Shown in pieces: positions 7,738-16,542 of a stretch of DNA of 27,545 bases. Each line of letters starts with the position of its first letter. Position 1 is the stretch's first letter. The notes below the pieces were generated by a model, which worked only from the letters and a program-made list of their open reading frames with translations, searched no databases and had not been told where the DNA came from. The DNA is from a virus: positions 1-27,545 of IMG/VR virus record IMGVR_UViG_3300025120_000421; one strand, written 5' to 3'. Both the position numbers and the translations under genes were made by a program.

Positions 7738-8549
7738 TATAAAATTCCTTTGGCCATTAATATTTCAACAGCAGTACCGTCACTTATTTCTTCTGGTGTA
7801 AATTGCTGGTATGCGAGGCTATACAACCATGGTTCTGGACCTGCGTAAAAAGGATCTTCGATATCTTCTATATTAAGATTGCCCATTGGTTCTGCAAAAC
7901 TTTTCCTATCGCAAAACACAGGAACACCCATACAAACGGCTTCAACAGCACTTATGCTACAACTAGTTACACAGGCCCATGCATCTTTAAGATCCTCAGA
8001 TAGAGGCACCTTCGCCTCACTTGGTCCCGATGTTCCCCTGCCCCTGGGCTTTTGTCGAATTCTAATTGGTCTGTCTGTCACTCTTTTTAATTTTGTTATA
8101 GTTTCTTCAGTCCAGCTGGTGTTCTCAAGATAATTGTGTATGCCGGCTGAGCTAGGACATACCAAGATGTATGAACCTTTCAATGTTGGTGCTTTAATCT
8201 GCATACCAAACTTCTCAAATCTGTCCGCCTTGCAATCTTTTAAAAACGTTGCATGTATTTGATTTTTACATACCCGCCAGTAATGGTTGTCGGGCTGTAA
8301 GTTTTTGTTATCGAATCTGCCAAAGTAAGGCGTGTCTGTATACCAGTAAGTTTGTTTACGTTCTTCTAATGTTTTTATAAGTTTTAGATTGTTATTAACG
8401 AACCCCCAAAACATAGAATTACTAATAGGATCAGTTTCTACTGCATTGTCTAGCTTTGTGATCTGATCGGGCCATGACTTCTCAACACCGTTGAACACTT
8501 CCCATGCTTTGCTTTTGCTATTACTTAATGGTGCGTAGATTGTTAGCAT
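7737..8549 (-). CDS. Capsule/glycan transferase-like family, copy A
   Basis: A 270-residue member of a divergent family that occurs four times here. Shared landmarks: YTDTPYFGRF and HYWRV (middle), a strand SYILVCPSS, then TDRPIRIRQKPRG, DAWACVTSCSISAVEAVCMGVPVF (AxEAxxxGxPVF, typical of the second Rossmann domain of GT-B transferases), and the ending PWLYSLAYQQFTPEEISDGTA. This resembles capsule-synthesis or CDP-glycerol-transferase-like GT-B proteins, where the VT-S...EA-x-G-PV segment contacts the donor. Here the RPHP motif of the siblings reads RQKP. The start lies 29 bases inside the SGNH gene. Function is inferred only. Confidence 0.7.
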   Translation of the reverse strand: MLTIYAPLSNSKSKAWEVFNGVEKSWPDQITKLDNAVETDPISNSMFWGFVNNNLKLIKTLEERKQTYWYTDTPYFGRFDNKNLQPDNHYWRVCKNQIHATFLKDCKADRFEKFGMQIKAPTLKGSYILVCPSSAGIHNYLENTSWTEETITKLKRVTDRPIRIRQKPRGRGTSGPSEAKVPLSEDLKDAWACVTSCSISAVEAVCMGVPVFCDRKSFAEPMGNLNIEDIEDPFYAGPEPWLYSLAYQQFTPEEISDGTAVEILMAKGIL

Positions 8550-9213
8550 CTATAAATTCTTTAAGTTGTTTTGCCCAGTCCTTGTGTCCCTCTGTACTAG
8601 GGTGTGGATCTCCGGCTTTGCATTCTTGTTTGTTTTCAACAGTATAGTCATAGTGACTAGTATCAGGTTTAAAAAATCTATCTTTCTGTATCTTATCAAA
8701 CATAAATTTTATATCTTCATTTTTAATAGTTGCATCAGATAATGTGTTGTAAAACAAATATGGATATTTTTTATTATGGAAATAATCTTGTAAGTCCAGT
8801 AATGCCAATATTGATTCGATCTGTGTAGTTTGATCTATGTCCATTCCGTTCTTAAAAAGGTATTTTGTAAAATTTTGTGTTTGCATGTCTCTGTTTGGAT
8901 CCCATGTTTTCCATGTAGTTTTCATCGAGGGAAATTTGTGTGCTTTGTATCCGTCACACGTGGGATAGTCAAATCTGTTTCCACCGCTTGATCCTATAAG
9001 AAAGAAACATTTTTTTGCTTCTTCGGGGAATTTCTCACACCAAGTCCTGGTTGTCCACATCATTCTCTTCGATCCTCTTCCTCCGCCTGCAAGATTCACG
9101 GCAACGTCTACTTCCATTAGTTTTGCTAATTCTAATCCACAATGTGTGAGAACATTGTCCTTTGGTCTATAAGTTAGAAAAGAACATCCATTTATGAATA
9201 GTTTGGTAGGCAT
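8521..9213 (-). CDS. SGNH/GDSL-type hydrolase-like protein
   Basis: A 230-residue protein with the SGNH esterase layout. Block I is FINGCSF (Ser11 the candidate nucleophile), block II a Gly-rich loop NLAGGGRGSKR (about 40-50), and block V is AGDPHPSTEGH with Asp202 and His204 completing a DxxH-like triad. GSSGGNRFDYP may hold the oxyanion Asn. In sugar clusters such enzymes add or remove acetyl groups. It opens the - strand block, reading away from the divergent promoter region at 9214-9252. It has no signal peptide, so it should act in the cytoplasm. Confidence 0.7.
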   Translation of the reverse strand: MPTKLFINGCSFLTYRPKDNVLTHCGLELAKLMEVDVAVNLAGGGRGSKRMMWTTRTWCEKFPEEAKKCFFLIGSSGGNRFDYPTCDGYKAHKFPSMKTTWKTWDPNRDMQTQNFTKYLFKNGMDIDQTTQIESILALLDLQDYFHNKKYPYLFYNTLSDATIKNEDIKFMFDKIQKDRFFKPDTSHYDYTVENKQECKAGDPHPSTEGHKDWAKQLKEFIDANNLRTIK

Positions 9214-9222
9214 AACTCTATA

Positions 9223-9251
9223 ATTATAGTATAGTTATAGGCAAATTACAA
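9223..9251 (-). promoter_or_regulatory. Promoter for - strand block in divergent 39-base region
   Basis: Read on the - strand: TTGTAA (9251-9246), 17-base spacer, perfect TATAAT (9228-9223). The expected start is only about 3 bases before the ATG at 9213, so the message would be nearly leaderless. The -10 sits in a perfect 12-base palindrome, CTATAATTATAG (9218-9229), so the same bases offer TATAAT to the + strand gene at 9253, though with no good -35. Confidence 0.5.
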
Positions 9252-9252
9252 C

Positions 9253-10335
9253 ATGAAGAACATTGATTCAATCAAGTATTTCTTAGACAGATGGGAAACT
9301 GTTGACAACAGTTACAACTACACTGTACCTTATCACGAAGACATAGATCCAGACTTTACAAGTTTACCAACTTTTGTTGCGGAATTTCATAATTGCAAAG
9401 TACATAGTTGTCCGCTTTTAGCAACCATGGGACAAAAACTTATTACCAATCATATTTGGTCGCTTACACATCAACGTAAATTTAAACCTTACAAATCACA
9501 CAAACTTTGGAAGGACTGGGGAGATGAAGTACAAGTCGATCTGCCACCTGTTAGTAAACACTTTCATGAAAAATATCACTACGTATGGTTGCCCATTGAC
9601 GAGAACAGTGTAGGTAATCCATGGCACATATGGATAGATGTAATATCTAAATTTAGGTTAATGGAAAAGAGATGGTCAACAGATTTTACAAGATACTGCT
9701 ATGTGTTGGCAAACGAAAGCAAATATTTAGAAAGATGTATTAAAGAATTATTCCCGGAAGTTAAAGTTCTGGTCATGCCAAAAAATGAAACATGGCAGTT
9801 CTCCCATTTGCTGGTACCAAGTGCAAGTAATTCAAATGACGGAGTTACTACTCCTCATCTCGCACAATGGCTAAGACATTTCAAAGGTCGGCCGGAATTA
9901 AAAGATGTAAAACCTCATAGAAAAATTGTGGTCTTACGTCCTGGTGCAAAAACAAGAAAGATAATAAACTCCGACGAGTTGATGTTAGCACTAAAAGGAT
10001 GGGAAACAGTGGCATTAGAGAAGATGACTATAAAAGAGCAAATGAAAACTTTCGCCGAGGCAACTCATATTGTTGCGGCACACGGTGCAGGATTAGTAAA
10101 TCTATTGTGGTGTAGTCCCGGCACAAAAGTTATTGAGATACAAGATCCTAAAATGATACACAAAAAAGTCTATCCAATACTATCTCATCATCTAGGACTA
10201 AAACACGAACTTTATCTAGCCAATACTGTGCCAATAAAGATGCAAGGCGGCAAGAAACCACAAGGCGTCAAAAGATTTAGCGACCTTATAAACTTTAATG
10301 TAAATGTATCGGATCTAATTAATCGTTTAGATTAA
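9253..10335 (+). CDS. GT61-family (DUF563) glycosyltransferase-like protein
   Basis: A 360-residue protein of the GT61/DUF563 type. The central part (NPWHIWIDVISKFRLM; many family members have a His-Trp pair here) and the C-terminal THIVAAHGAGLVNLLWCSPGTKVIEIQDP (about 271-299, His277 in HGAG) are the hallmarks; family members transfer xylose or GlcNAc-type sugars. KIVVLRPGAKTRKIINSDEL is the usual strand-and-Arg stretch before it. It is the only + gene between the two - strand blocks. Its end overlaps the next gene, on the opposite strand, by 17 bases. Confidence 0.82.
   Translation: MKNIDSIKYFLDRWETVDNSYNYTVPYHEDIDPDFTSLPTFVAEFHNCKVHSCPLLATMGQKLITNHIWSLTHQRKFKPYKSHKLWKDWGDEVQVDLPPVSKHFHEKYHYVWLPIDENSVGNPWHIWIDVISKFRLMEKRWSTDFTRYCYVLANESKYLERCIKELFPEVKVLVMPKNETWQFSHLLVPSASNSNDGVTTPHLAQWLRHFKGRPELKDVKPHRKIVVLRPGAKTRKIINSDELMLALKGWETVALEKMTIKEQMKTFAEATHIVAAHGAGLVNLLWCSPGTKVIEIQDPKMIHKKVYPILSHHLGLKHELYLANTVPIKMQGGKKPQGVKRFSDLINFNVNVSDLINRLD
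10319..10335. terminator. Inverted repeat at convergent gene ends
   Basis: TTAATC, loop GTTTA, GATTAA: a perfect 6-base-pair arm that coincides exactly with the 17-base overlap and contains both stop codons. A second, overlapping arm (ATCTAA 10313-10318 with TTAGAT 10327-10332) is an alternative. No T-run is seen. Weak termination from both sides is possible. Confidence 0.3.
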
Positions 10336-11056
10336 CTTCAGGAAATGTTTCTTTAAGAAAATTGTGTATTTTTGAGTTTTCTTTATACTTGTCTCCACCT
10401 GCAGAATGTAAAAAAAATGTATCTTTGTATTTCCAATTTTTCTTTAATCCGTTATTTTTTACGTTAAACATTGGATCCATATCTTGATATCCCACATCAC
10501 TTTGTATCACTGCCCAATTTAAAAATTGTCCGTCATCGCACTGTCCGTCAAATTCCATATAACGGTTGACCCACGGCATCATTTTATCTCTGGCTTCTCT
10601 AGTAAGCATCCATACCCCTGTTTGGAAAAATGTATCACTTACTTTAGTAGGATTACAATCGTGTAATATTGTATCCTTGAACTTTGACTTTATAGTTGCT
10701 GGAGTATTTTTTCTATATTTTCCATAAGCTGGAGACTTGAATGTTGTAAGGTTATTATATTTTGCGAATATATCTGGTGCGTGATCTAACGCAAATACAT
10801 CAGTGTCTACATACAATACCTGATCATATTTGTCTAACCACTCGGAGTTAAACCAAAGGTCAAATCTTTCCCACGTAGGATGGGTATAATGAAATACCGG
10901 CTTTGTAACACGTAAATAATCATGTCCAAATTTAGAACAATATTTGCGAAAACTATGTTCTGAATACTTTTCTACAGTGTTTGAAGTAATACCATTGAAC
11001 TTTGGATTATCATACAGATTAATGTCTATGTAATATTGAATGACCAAATTCTTCAT
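10319..11056 (-). CDS. Glycosyltransferase with DxD motif
   Basis: A 245-residue GT-A-type transferase. The DxD is in QVLYVDTDVFALD (Asp84/Asp86), preceded by a substrate-helix region PTWERFDLWFNSEWLD. FFQTGVWMLTREARDKM and CDDGQFLNWAV give the acceptor-side pattern found in GT8/GT34-like proteins, and FFLHSAGGDKYKE supplies a C-terminal His-Gly metal motif. It is alone on the - strand. Upstream on its own strand CATAAATA (11070-11063) resembles a T4 late promoter and lies about 6 bases before the ATG. Confidence 0.82.
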   Translation of the reverse strand: MKNLVIQYYIDINLYDNPKFNGITSNTVEKYSEHSFRKYCSKFGHDYLRVTKPVFHYTHPTWERFDLWFNSEWLDKYDQVLYVDTDVFALDHAPDIFAKYNNLTTFKSPAYGKYRKNTPATIKSKFKDTILHDCNPTKVSDTFFQTGVWMLTREARDKMMPWVNRYMEFDGQCDDGQFLNWAVIQSDVGYQDMDPMFNVKNNGLKKNWKYKDTFFLHSAGGDKYKENSKIHNFLKETFPEVNLND

Positions 11057-11102
11057 GAAAAATATTTATGGATGGCAACAGCATCAACTTAAATATTCAA
11101 CA

Positions 11103-11993
11103 ATGAAAATTAAATTAATCACATCATACAAGCCGGGAACATGGCAACAGTTTGCAAAACGTGGAATACATTCCATGGTACAGAACTTGCCCGGGGGTGT
11201 AGATATCTTTCTCTACTGCGAAGAACCAAAGCCGGCAGATGTAGATCCTAAGATAACTTGCATTGACCTAAATACGGCTGAGCCGGAGCTTTTCAATTTC
11301 AAAAACAAATATAAAGACGACCCAGTTGCTAATGGAAAAATACAAACTATCCATGGTGGGGTGCGTAGGTCAAACAAACTTACAGGACTTGATAAGGACA
11401 AAGATTCTTTTTTATGGGACGCAGTAAGATTCTCTAACAAAGTATTCTGTATTGTCAACGCTGTACGTAATTCAAAAGATTATGATTATGTTGTTTGGTT
11501 AGATGCTGATACATTTACTTTTAGACCTGTGCCTCTAGATTTTTTAACAAACATTCTACCCGAAGACACAATGTTAACTTACCTAGGTAGAGAAAATCCC
11601 ACGCTCGGTGATGGCGGCGTGTATCCAGAATGCGGCTTTGTTGGATACAATCTAAAACACCCTGAGACACTTAATTTTGTTAACGACTGGGAACAACTGT
11701 ATGTCACAGGAAATGTTTTCAAACTGATAGAATGGCATGATTCTGCTGTGTTTTGGGAACTGTCTAAACAATACAGGAAAGAAAAGAATGTAAAAGTACA
11801 TGACATAGGATATTGGAAAGGAGTTAAAGGACACCACGTGTTCGTAAACAGCGAACTTGGTTTTTACATGGACCACTTCAAAGGTAAAAGAAAGGCAAAC
11901 AAAACTTCAACGAAAAAAGACCTGCGACTAAACCCAAATGCAAAAGTTGACGTACAGAATGTTGACTATTGGAAAAAAGTACCACCAGCGTAA
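11103..11993 (+). CDS. Glycosyltransferase with DxD motif, paralogue of 16543-17427
   Basis: A 296-residue GT-A-like transferase. DYVVWLDADTFTFRPVP carries the DxD (Asp134/Asp136), and RFSNKVFCIVNAV is the helix before it. LTYLGRENPTLGDGGVYPECGFVGYN and the ending KGVKGHHVFVNSELGFYMDHFKGKRK (metal-binding His candidates) follow. The ATG at 11103 is chosen over one at 11040 because the paralogue at 16543 starts at exactly this point with the same MKIKxITSYKPGTW. The longer frame would overlap the - strand gene's start. A TTAAATATTC stretch precedes the ATG. Confidence 0.85.
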   Translation: MKIKLITSYKPGTWQQFAKRGIHSMVQNLPGGVDIFLYCEEPKPADVDPKITCIDLNTAEPELFNFKNKYKDDPVANGKIQTIHGGVRRSNKLTGLDKDKDSFLWDAVRFSNKVFCIVNAVRNSKDYDYVVWLDADTFTFRPVPLDFLTNILPEDTMLTYLGRENPTLGDGGVYPECGFVGYNLKHPETLNFVNDWEQLYVTGNVFKLIEWHDSAVFWELSKQYRKEKNVKVHDIGYWKGVKGHHVFVNSELGFYMDHFKGKRKANKTSTKKDLRLNPNAKVDVQNVDYWKKVPPA

Positions 11994-12012
11994 ACAACCA
12001 TAATTACATTAA

Positions 12013-12996
12013 ATGAAAAAGATTGCATTTGTTACAGGAATGACGGGACAAGACGGTCCTTACCTAGCCAAGCATCTGTTAGAAAAAGATTACAAAGTTT
12101 ATGGTTTGGTAAAAAGGTATAGCAATCCAAATCTATCAAATTTAAATTACCTAGGAATAGAAAACGAGGTTGATCTGATAACCGGCGACATAACAGATGA
12201 TGCCAACATGAATCATTTGGTAAGAACACTACGTCCCAATGAATTTTACAACTTGGCCGCACAGAGTTTCGTTGGTGCCAGTTGGGAACTTAATAAACAG
12301 ACAAGTGAAGTAAACGGAATAGGTGTACTAAACATACTTAATGCAATAGTAAATCAAAATCCACTTACAAGATTTTATCAAGCAAGTACAAGCGAACTAT
12401 ATGGAAATGCAAACATAGAAGGTGTGCAAGACGAAGAAACACCTTTCCATCCACGTTCACCATATGGTGTGTCAAAACTTTATGCTTACTGGATGACAGT
12501 GAACTTCAGAGAAAGTTACAGCATACATGCTTCTAATGGAATACTGTTTAATCACGAATCACCTATTAGAGGAAAAGAATTTGTAACAAGAAAAATTACA
12601 GACGGAGTTGCTAGAATAAAATTAGGACTAGCAAAAAAACTTACTTTAGGAAATCTAGATGCGAAAAGAGATTGGGGATTTGCTGGTGACTTTGTTGAGG
12701 CTATGTACACAATGGTACAACGGAAAGATCCTGGAGACTATGTAATATGCACAGGAGTGCAACATTCTATTAGAGAATTACTTACCCATGCTTTTAGAAC
12801 TGCCGACATAGAAGATTGGGAAAAATATGTTGAGTCTGATCCACGTTTCAAACGTCCAGCGGAAGTACATGCACTGCATGGATCATATACAAAAGCAAAA
12901 GAAGAATTAGGATGGGAACCTAAAACTGAATTCAAAGACATGATTGCTTTGATGGTTAATGAAGATATCAAGAGACTTACCCATGATTTACGTTAG
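12013..12996 (+). CDS. gmd: GDP-mannose 4,6-dehydratase
   Basis: Converts GDP-D-mannose to GDP-4-keto-6-deoxy-D-mannose with bound NADP, the first step to GDP-fucose, GDP-rhamnose and perosamine-type sugars. It is an extended short-chain dehydrogenase of 327 residues (family about 340-370). The NADP loop is TGMTGQDG (8-15), LAAQSFVGASW follows (81-91), and the catalytic residues Thr126, Glu128 (STSELYG), Tyr151 and Lys155 (SPYGVSKLYAYW) are all present. FNHESPIRGKEFVTRKI is the family signature. No second-step enzyme (fucose synthase, reductase or aminotransferase) is in the window, so host or distant phage genes must finish the sugar. Confidence 0.95.
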   Translation: MKKIAFVTGMTGQDGPYLAKHLLEKDYKVYGLVKRYSNPNLSNLNYLGIENEVDLITGDITDDANMNHLVRTLRPNEFYNLAAQSFVGASWELNKQTSEVNGIGVLNILNAIVNQNPLTRFYQASTSELYGNANIEGVQDEETPFHPRSPYGVSKLYAYWMTVNFRESYSIHASNGILFNHESPIRGKEFVTRKITDGVARIKLGLAKKLTLGNLDAKRDWGFAGDFVEAMYTMVQRKDPGDYVICTGVQHSIRELLTHAFRTADIEDWEKYVESDPRFKRPAEVHALHGSYTKAKEELGWEPKTEFKDMIALMVNEDIKRLTHDLR

Positions 12997-13798
12997 TGGA
13001 ACTAACAGAAAACTCACTGAAAAATATGTAGACTGGGCCGTACAAGGTTTGCCAGATGCTCAAAAATTATTGTCTACCGAGATAGTTAACAAGACAGACT
13101 GCACGAAAGCAGTGCTGTTTGGTATACTACGTGGCACACATCTAGTTTACAAATGGGCTCAGCAAAATAAAATAGATTTCTACTACATGGATAGACCATA
13201 TTGGGGGGAGACAAGAAACGCTCCTTTTTATACAAAAATAGTAAAAAACAATCATCTAAAGAACTGGCAAGAGAATAGACCCGATGATCGTTTTAAAAAT
13301 TCTTTTCCGTGGCCTATAAATCCATGGAAGAAAGATGGCAAAAATATAATAGTGTGTCCACCATCCAACGCCATGCAAGAATTTTTTGGAGTGCATGATT
13401 GGCTTGATCGCACACTAGAAACACTGAAGGCAAACACCGACAGACCTATCATAGTCAAGAACAAAGGGTATAATCCTATCATTGGATTGAACAAAGACGG
13501 GGGTTATATTGTAACAGGCAAGGACAATACAAAACCTAGTGGACCGATTGATTGGGACAATGCTTATGCAGTTGTCACATACAATTCAAATATAACTTTA
13601 GAAGCAACTACGAGGGGCATACCTTGTTTTACAGATACGCACAATGCATGTGCACCTATATCAGAAACTGATTTCGCAAAAATAGAAACACCTAAATATA
13701 TGGAAAGGGAGCCATTATACCATTCTATGGCGTATGGACAGTTCACAGCAGATGAAATAAAAAGCGGATATGCATGGAAAGTATTAGATGAAAGTTGA
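12983..13798 (+). CDS. Capsule/glycan transferase-like family, copy B
   Basis: A 271-residue member of the four-copy family. Landmarks: DFYYMDRPYWGE, a strand NIIVCPPSNAMQEFF, NTDRPIIVKNKG, NAYAVVTYNSNITLEATTRGIPCF, and the closing PLYHSMAYGQFTADEIKSGYAW. The usual RPHP is replaced by VKNKG. The ATG at 12983 is preferred over 12959 because it begins the first beta strand (MIYVSGTN) and lessens the overlap with gmd to 14 bases. It overlaps copy C by 11 bases. It is probably cytoplasmic, since no signal or membrane segment is seen. Confidence 0.7.
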   Translation: MIYVSGTNRKLTEKYVDWAVQGLPDAQKLLSTEIVNKTDCTKAVLFGILRGTHLVYKWAQQNKIDFYYMDRPYWGETRNAPFYTKIVKNNHLKNWQENRPDDRFKNSFPWPINPWKKDGKNIIVCPPSNAMQEFFGVHDWLDRTLETLKANTDRPIIVKNKGYNPIIGLNKDGGYIVTGKDNTKPSGPIDWDNAYAVVTYNSNITLEATTRGIPCFTDTHNACAPISETDFAKIETPKYMEREPLYHSMAYGQFTADEIKSGYAWKVLDES

Positions 13799-14768
13799 AA
13801 TATTTAGAAGGACAGTAAAAGACAGACGTAGGGGAGCAAGTTGGGATCTCTTGCAATACATGGCCGAGGGTGTGAAGGCATGCGGTGACGAACCGGTGAT
13901 TGTCAATGAAAACATGGTCGGACCTTGGCAGGCAAACGAGATGGAACCAACAGCACCGATTGGTTGCATGTTTGGTTATGGTGGGACAAATCAAAGACAT
14001 CACACGAAAGGTAGAAGATTAGATCTAGTTGAACGTGCAAAGAAGAAGGGCATATACATAATAACTTTTGACGGTGGATTGCTTTCTAGTTTTGGCAATG
14101 TGCATGGACCTGAACATCACTGGCGTGTATCACTATATTCACCCATGAACAACGGTGACTTTTTAAGCGATGGCTCACCCTCTGACAGATGGGAAGCGGC
14201 CAAATCTAGATGGAATGTTAAGAGTGAACCATGGAGGAAATCCAATCAAGATGATCCTATTATGTTTGTTCTACAACCTAAAGATAATTGGAGCATGAAC
14301 GATCTCGATCCTATAAAATGGTTCAATGGCGTGTATGAAAAATTAAGACCTATAACAGATAGAAAATTTATTGTGAGGCCCCATCCTAATCATGTTGTTA
14401 ACATAGAAGAACGAATGAGCGAATTCCCCGACGATGTTGAGGTTATTATAGGACAAAAATATTTCCAAGGAGATGAGAAAAAGTACTACAGATTCCATTT
14501 CCAAGAGGCAATAACTAATATTCATGCTGTTGTTACTCACAATTCTACTGCCGGTGTCGACTCTTGCGTTCGTGGAATCCCTACCTTTAATACCTCAGAT
14601 CTTGCAATTAGTTGGCCAGTAGCAAACAAAGATCTAAACAATATCGAAACTCCGGAACGTCCTGACAGAACTCAATGGTTGTATGACCTTGGGTATAAAT
14701 TATGGAGTGAAAAGGAAATCAGAGACGGTACAGTGTTTAAAAGATATAAAACAAAGTTAGGATTATAA
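13788..14768 (+). CDS. Capsule/glycan transferase-like family, copy C
   Basis: At 326 residues this is the longest family member. It has YIITFDGGLLSSFG and HHWRVSLYSPMNN in the middle, then FVLQPKDNWSM, TDRKFIVRPHPNHV (full RPHP motif), IHAVVTHNSTAGVDSCVRGIPTF and the ending WLYDLGYKLWSEKEIRDGTVF. The RPHP and the His/Ser in THNS are the residues most like the active site of capsule and CDP-glycerol-type transferases. The N-terminal 60 residues include a Gly-rich CMFGYGG. The stop shares a base with the start of the AsnB-type gene. Confidence 0.72.
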   Translation: MKVEIFRRTVKDRRRGASWDLLQYMAEGVKACGDEPVIVNENMVGPWQANEMEPTAPIGCMFGYGGTNQRHHTKGRRLDLVERAKKKGIYIITFDGGLLSSFGNVHGPEHHWRVSLYSPMNNGDFLSDGSPSDRWEAAKSRWNVKSEPWRKSNQDDPIMFVLQPKDNWSMNDLDPIKWFNGVYEKLRPITDRKFIVRPHPNHVVNIEERMSEFPDDVEVIIGQKYFQGDEKKYYRFHFQEAITNIHAVVTHNSTAGVDSCVRGIPTFNTSDLAISWPVANKDLNNIETPERPDRTQWLYDLGYKLWSEKEIRDGTVFKRYKTKLGL

Positions 14769-16528
14769 TGTGCGGCATATACGGTATAACTGAACACAAT
14801 CCAGAATTTATACAACAGTTTATAAAGACATGTGAACACAGAGGACCCGACGGCAACAAGGTCTGGTGGGATCCTGACCATAAATTAACACTGGGTCACA
14901 ACCTGTTAAGCATAATGGCAAACCCACAACTTTCTATACAGCCATGGAAGACACCCAAAGGTAACACACTGGTGTACAATGGTGAAATTTTTAACTACTA
15001 CGAATTAAAAGAAAAATACAATGGGAAAGGTTTTGCAGGTATCACTGGCTGTGATACAGAATTATTGGCTTGGGGATTAGACGAATTTGGTCTAGACTTT
15101 ATCAACGAGATAGATTCAATGCACGGCTTTGCATACTACCGCAAGGATGAACAGCAACTTTGGTTATCTAGAGACCATGCTGGTATCAAACCATTGTACT
15201 ACGCTGAAATTAAAGAAGGATTGGTGTTCGGATCCGAAATAAAAGGAATGCTTGACAAGGTACCGGGAAGCAGGAAAATGGATAACCTAGCAGTAAGTTT
15301 CATGGCAAGGACAGGAATAAATGCTCTGCGTAATACTTTTTTCACTGGTATTAAAAAGTTATTGGCCGGAGAGACAATAATCTATGACATAGCAAAAAAA
15401 CAAATAATAAAAACACACAGGGTGCATATCAAACCAACAGGTGACAAAAATTTCAACATAGAAGAGTTTAGAAACATGGCACACAAAACAGTTGAAATGT
15501 GTTCTATCGGGCGAAGGAAGATTGGTGTGTTCTTGAGTGGCGGTCTAGATTCTAGTGTTGTTGCATATGAACTAAAGCAGATAAAAGGTGAAGCAAACAC
15601 ATTTACAAACAGGATGAATCCAAATGTTCAAGCAGATGAGGACTACAACAGTGACGCTAACTGCGCCAATATATTGGCCTCACAAAATAATTTTAATCAT
15701 AAAGAAGTTGTAATAACGCCAGAGGCATTTATAGACAAGTGGGACGACAGCATATATTACATGGAGCAACCTGTATACAATCCTAGTATGTCTATGTACT
15801 GCTACACCAACAAGTTCCTAGCAGATAATGATATAATTGTTACACTTGCTGGAGACATGGGTGATGAGATTTTAGCAGGCTATCCAAAATATTGGAAGAT
15901 GAAAAATCCCGAATGGCTACAGAAACAAATAGGAAAAACAAAAATAGAAAGTTGGGACGATGTCTTAAAACTCTGGCTTAATAGAATTAAACGTCCATTG
16001 AAACTTACAGACAACCCTGTAAGTGATGACATACTACTGAAAGAGTTTAAAAAATGTTATGAGGGTGAACTATGGAATTCGAATGATCCCATAGGCTCTC
16101 ATATGGCGTTAGACTGTGTTGCTCAGGTACCTGAAGAGATGTTCAGCAGAAACGACAAGTACGGTATGGCCTACAGTATGGAAGGACGTTTTCCGTTAGC
16201 AACTAAAACTTTTATGAGATACTGCATGAGTATACACACAGATAAGAAACTAGGGCCAGATAAAAACGATACAAAAATTCTTATTAAGAAAGCCTATGCA
16301 GGAATACTACCTAGCGAGATTATTAACAAACAAAAAACAGGATGGACCGTCCCTGTAGGACATTGGCTTACAACAAGTACAAGTAGCAAACTTAACAATT
16401 TCTATAAGGAACGAACAGGCACAGCATCTAAACTGGATGTAACAAAGGCAAGTCAGAAAGCAGGCAAGGCGCTGATCCCTGCATGGATTGTCAGTGACTG
16501 GATTAAAAAATACAACATGACAAGGTAA
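14768..16528 (+). CDS. asnB: Glutamine-dependent asparagine synthetase-like amidotransferase
   Basis: A 586-residue AsnB/WbpS-type protein. The N-terminal glutaminase begins MCGIYGIT with nucleophile Cys2; CEHRGPDGN (22-30), VYNGEIFNYYEL (69-80) and GCDTELL (94-100) complete the glutamine site. The synthetase domain has the PPi loop FLSGGLDSSVV at about 255-265 and TLAGDMGDEILAGY further on. In sugar clusters such enzymes are thought to turn sugar carboxylates into amides, which fits this setting better than free asparagine. The initiator Met must be removed to free Cys2. It is one base into copy C's stop. Confidence 0.9.
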   Translation: MCGIYGITEHNPEFIQQFIKTCEHRGPDGNKVWWDPDHKLTLGHNLLSIMANPQLSIQPWKTPKGNTLVYNGEIFNYYELKEKYNGKGFAGITGCDTELLAWGLDEFGLDFINEIDSMHGFAYYRKDEQQLWLSRDHAGIKPLYYAEIKEGLVFGSEIKGMLDKVPGSRKMDNLAVSFMARTGINALRNTFFTGIKKLLAGETIIYDIAKKQIIKTHRVHIKPTGDKNFNIEEFRNMAHKTVEMCSIGRRKIGVFLSGGLDSSVVAYELKQIKGEANTFTNRMNPNVQADEDYNSDANCANILASQNNFNHKEVVITPEAFIDKWDDSIYYMEQPVYNPSMSMYCYTNKFLADNDIIVTLAGDMGDEILAGYPKYWKMKNPEWLQKQIGKTKIESWDDVLKLWLNRIKRPLKLTDNPVSDDILLKEFKKCYEGELWNSNDPIGSHMALDCVAQVPEEMFSRNDKYGMAYSMEGRFPLATKTFMRYCMSIHTDKKLGPDKNDTKILIKKAYAGILPSEIINKQKTGWTVPVGHWLTTSTSSKLNNFYKERTGTASKLDVTKASQKAGKALIPAWIVSDWIKKYNMTR

Positions 16529-16542
16529 TGTAAATATTTGGA

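Noticed and set aside
11063-11070. CATAAATA on the - strand as a full T4 late promoter for the gene ending at 10319
   Set aside because: One base off the TATAAATA box and so near the ATG that the start would fall on the codon; kept only as a remark in the gene entry.
11040-11102. N-terminal extension of the DxD glycosyltransferase from an ATG at 11040
   Set aside because: The paralogue begins at the equivalent of 11103, and the extension would overlap the divergent gene's start and its promoter.
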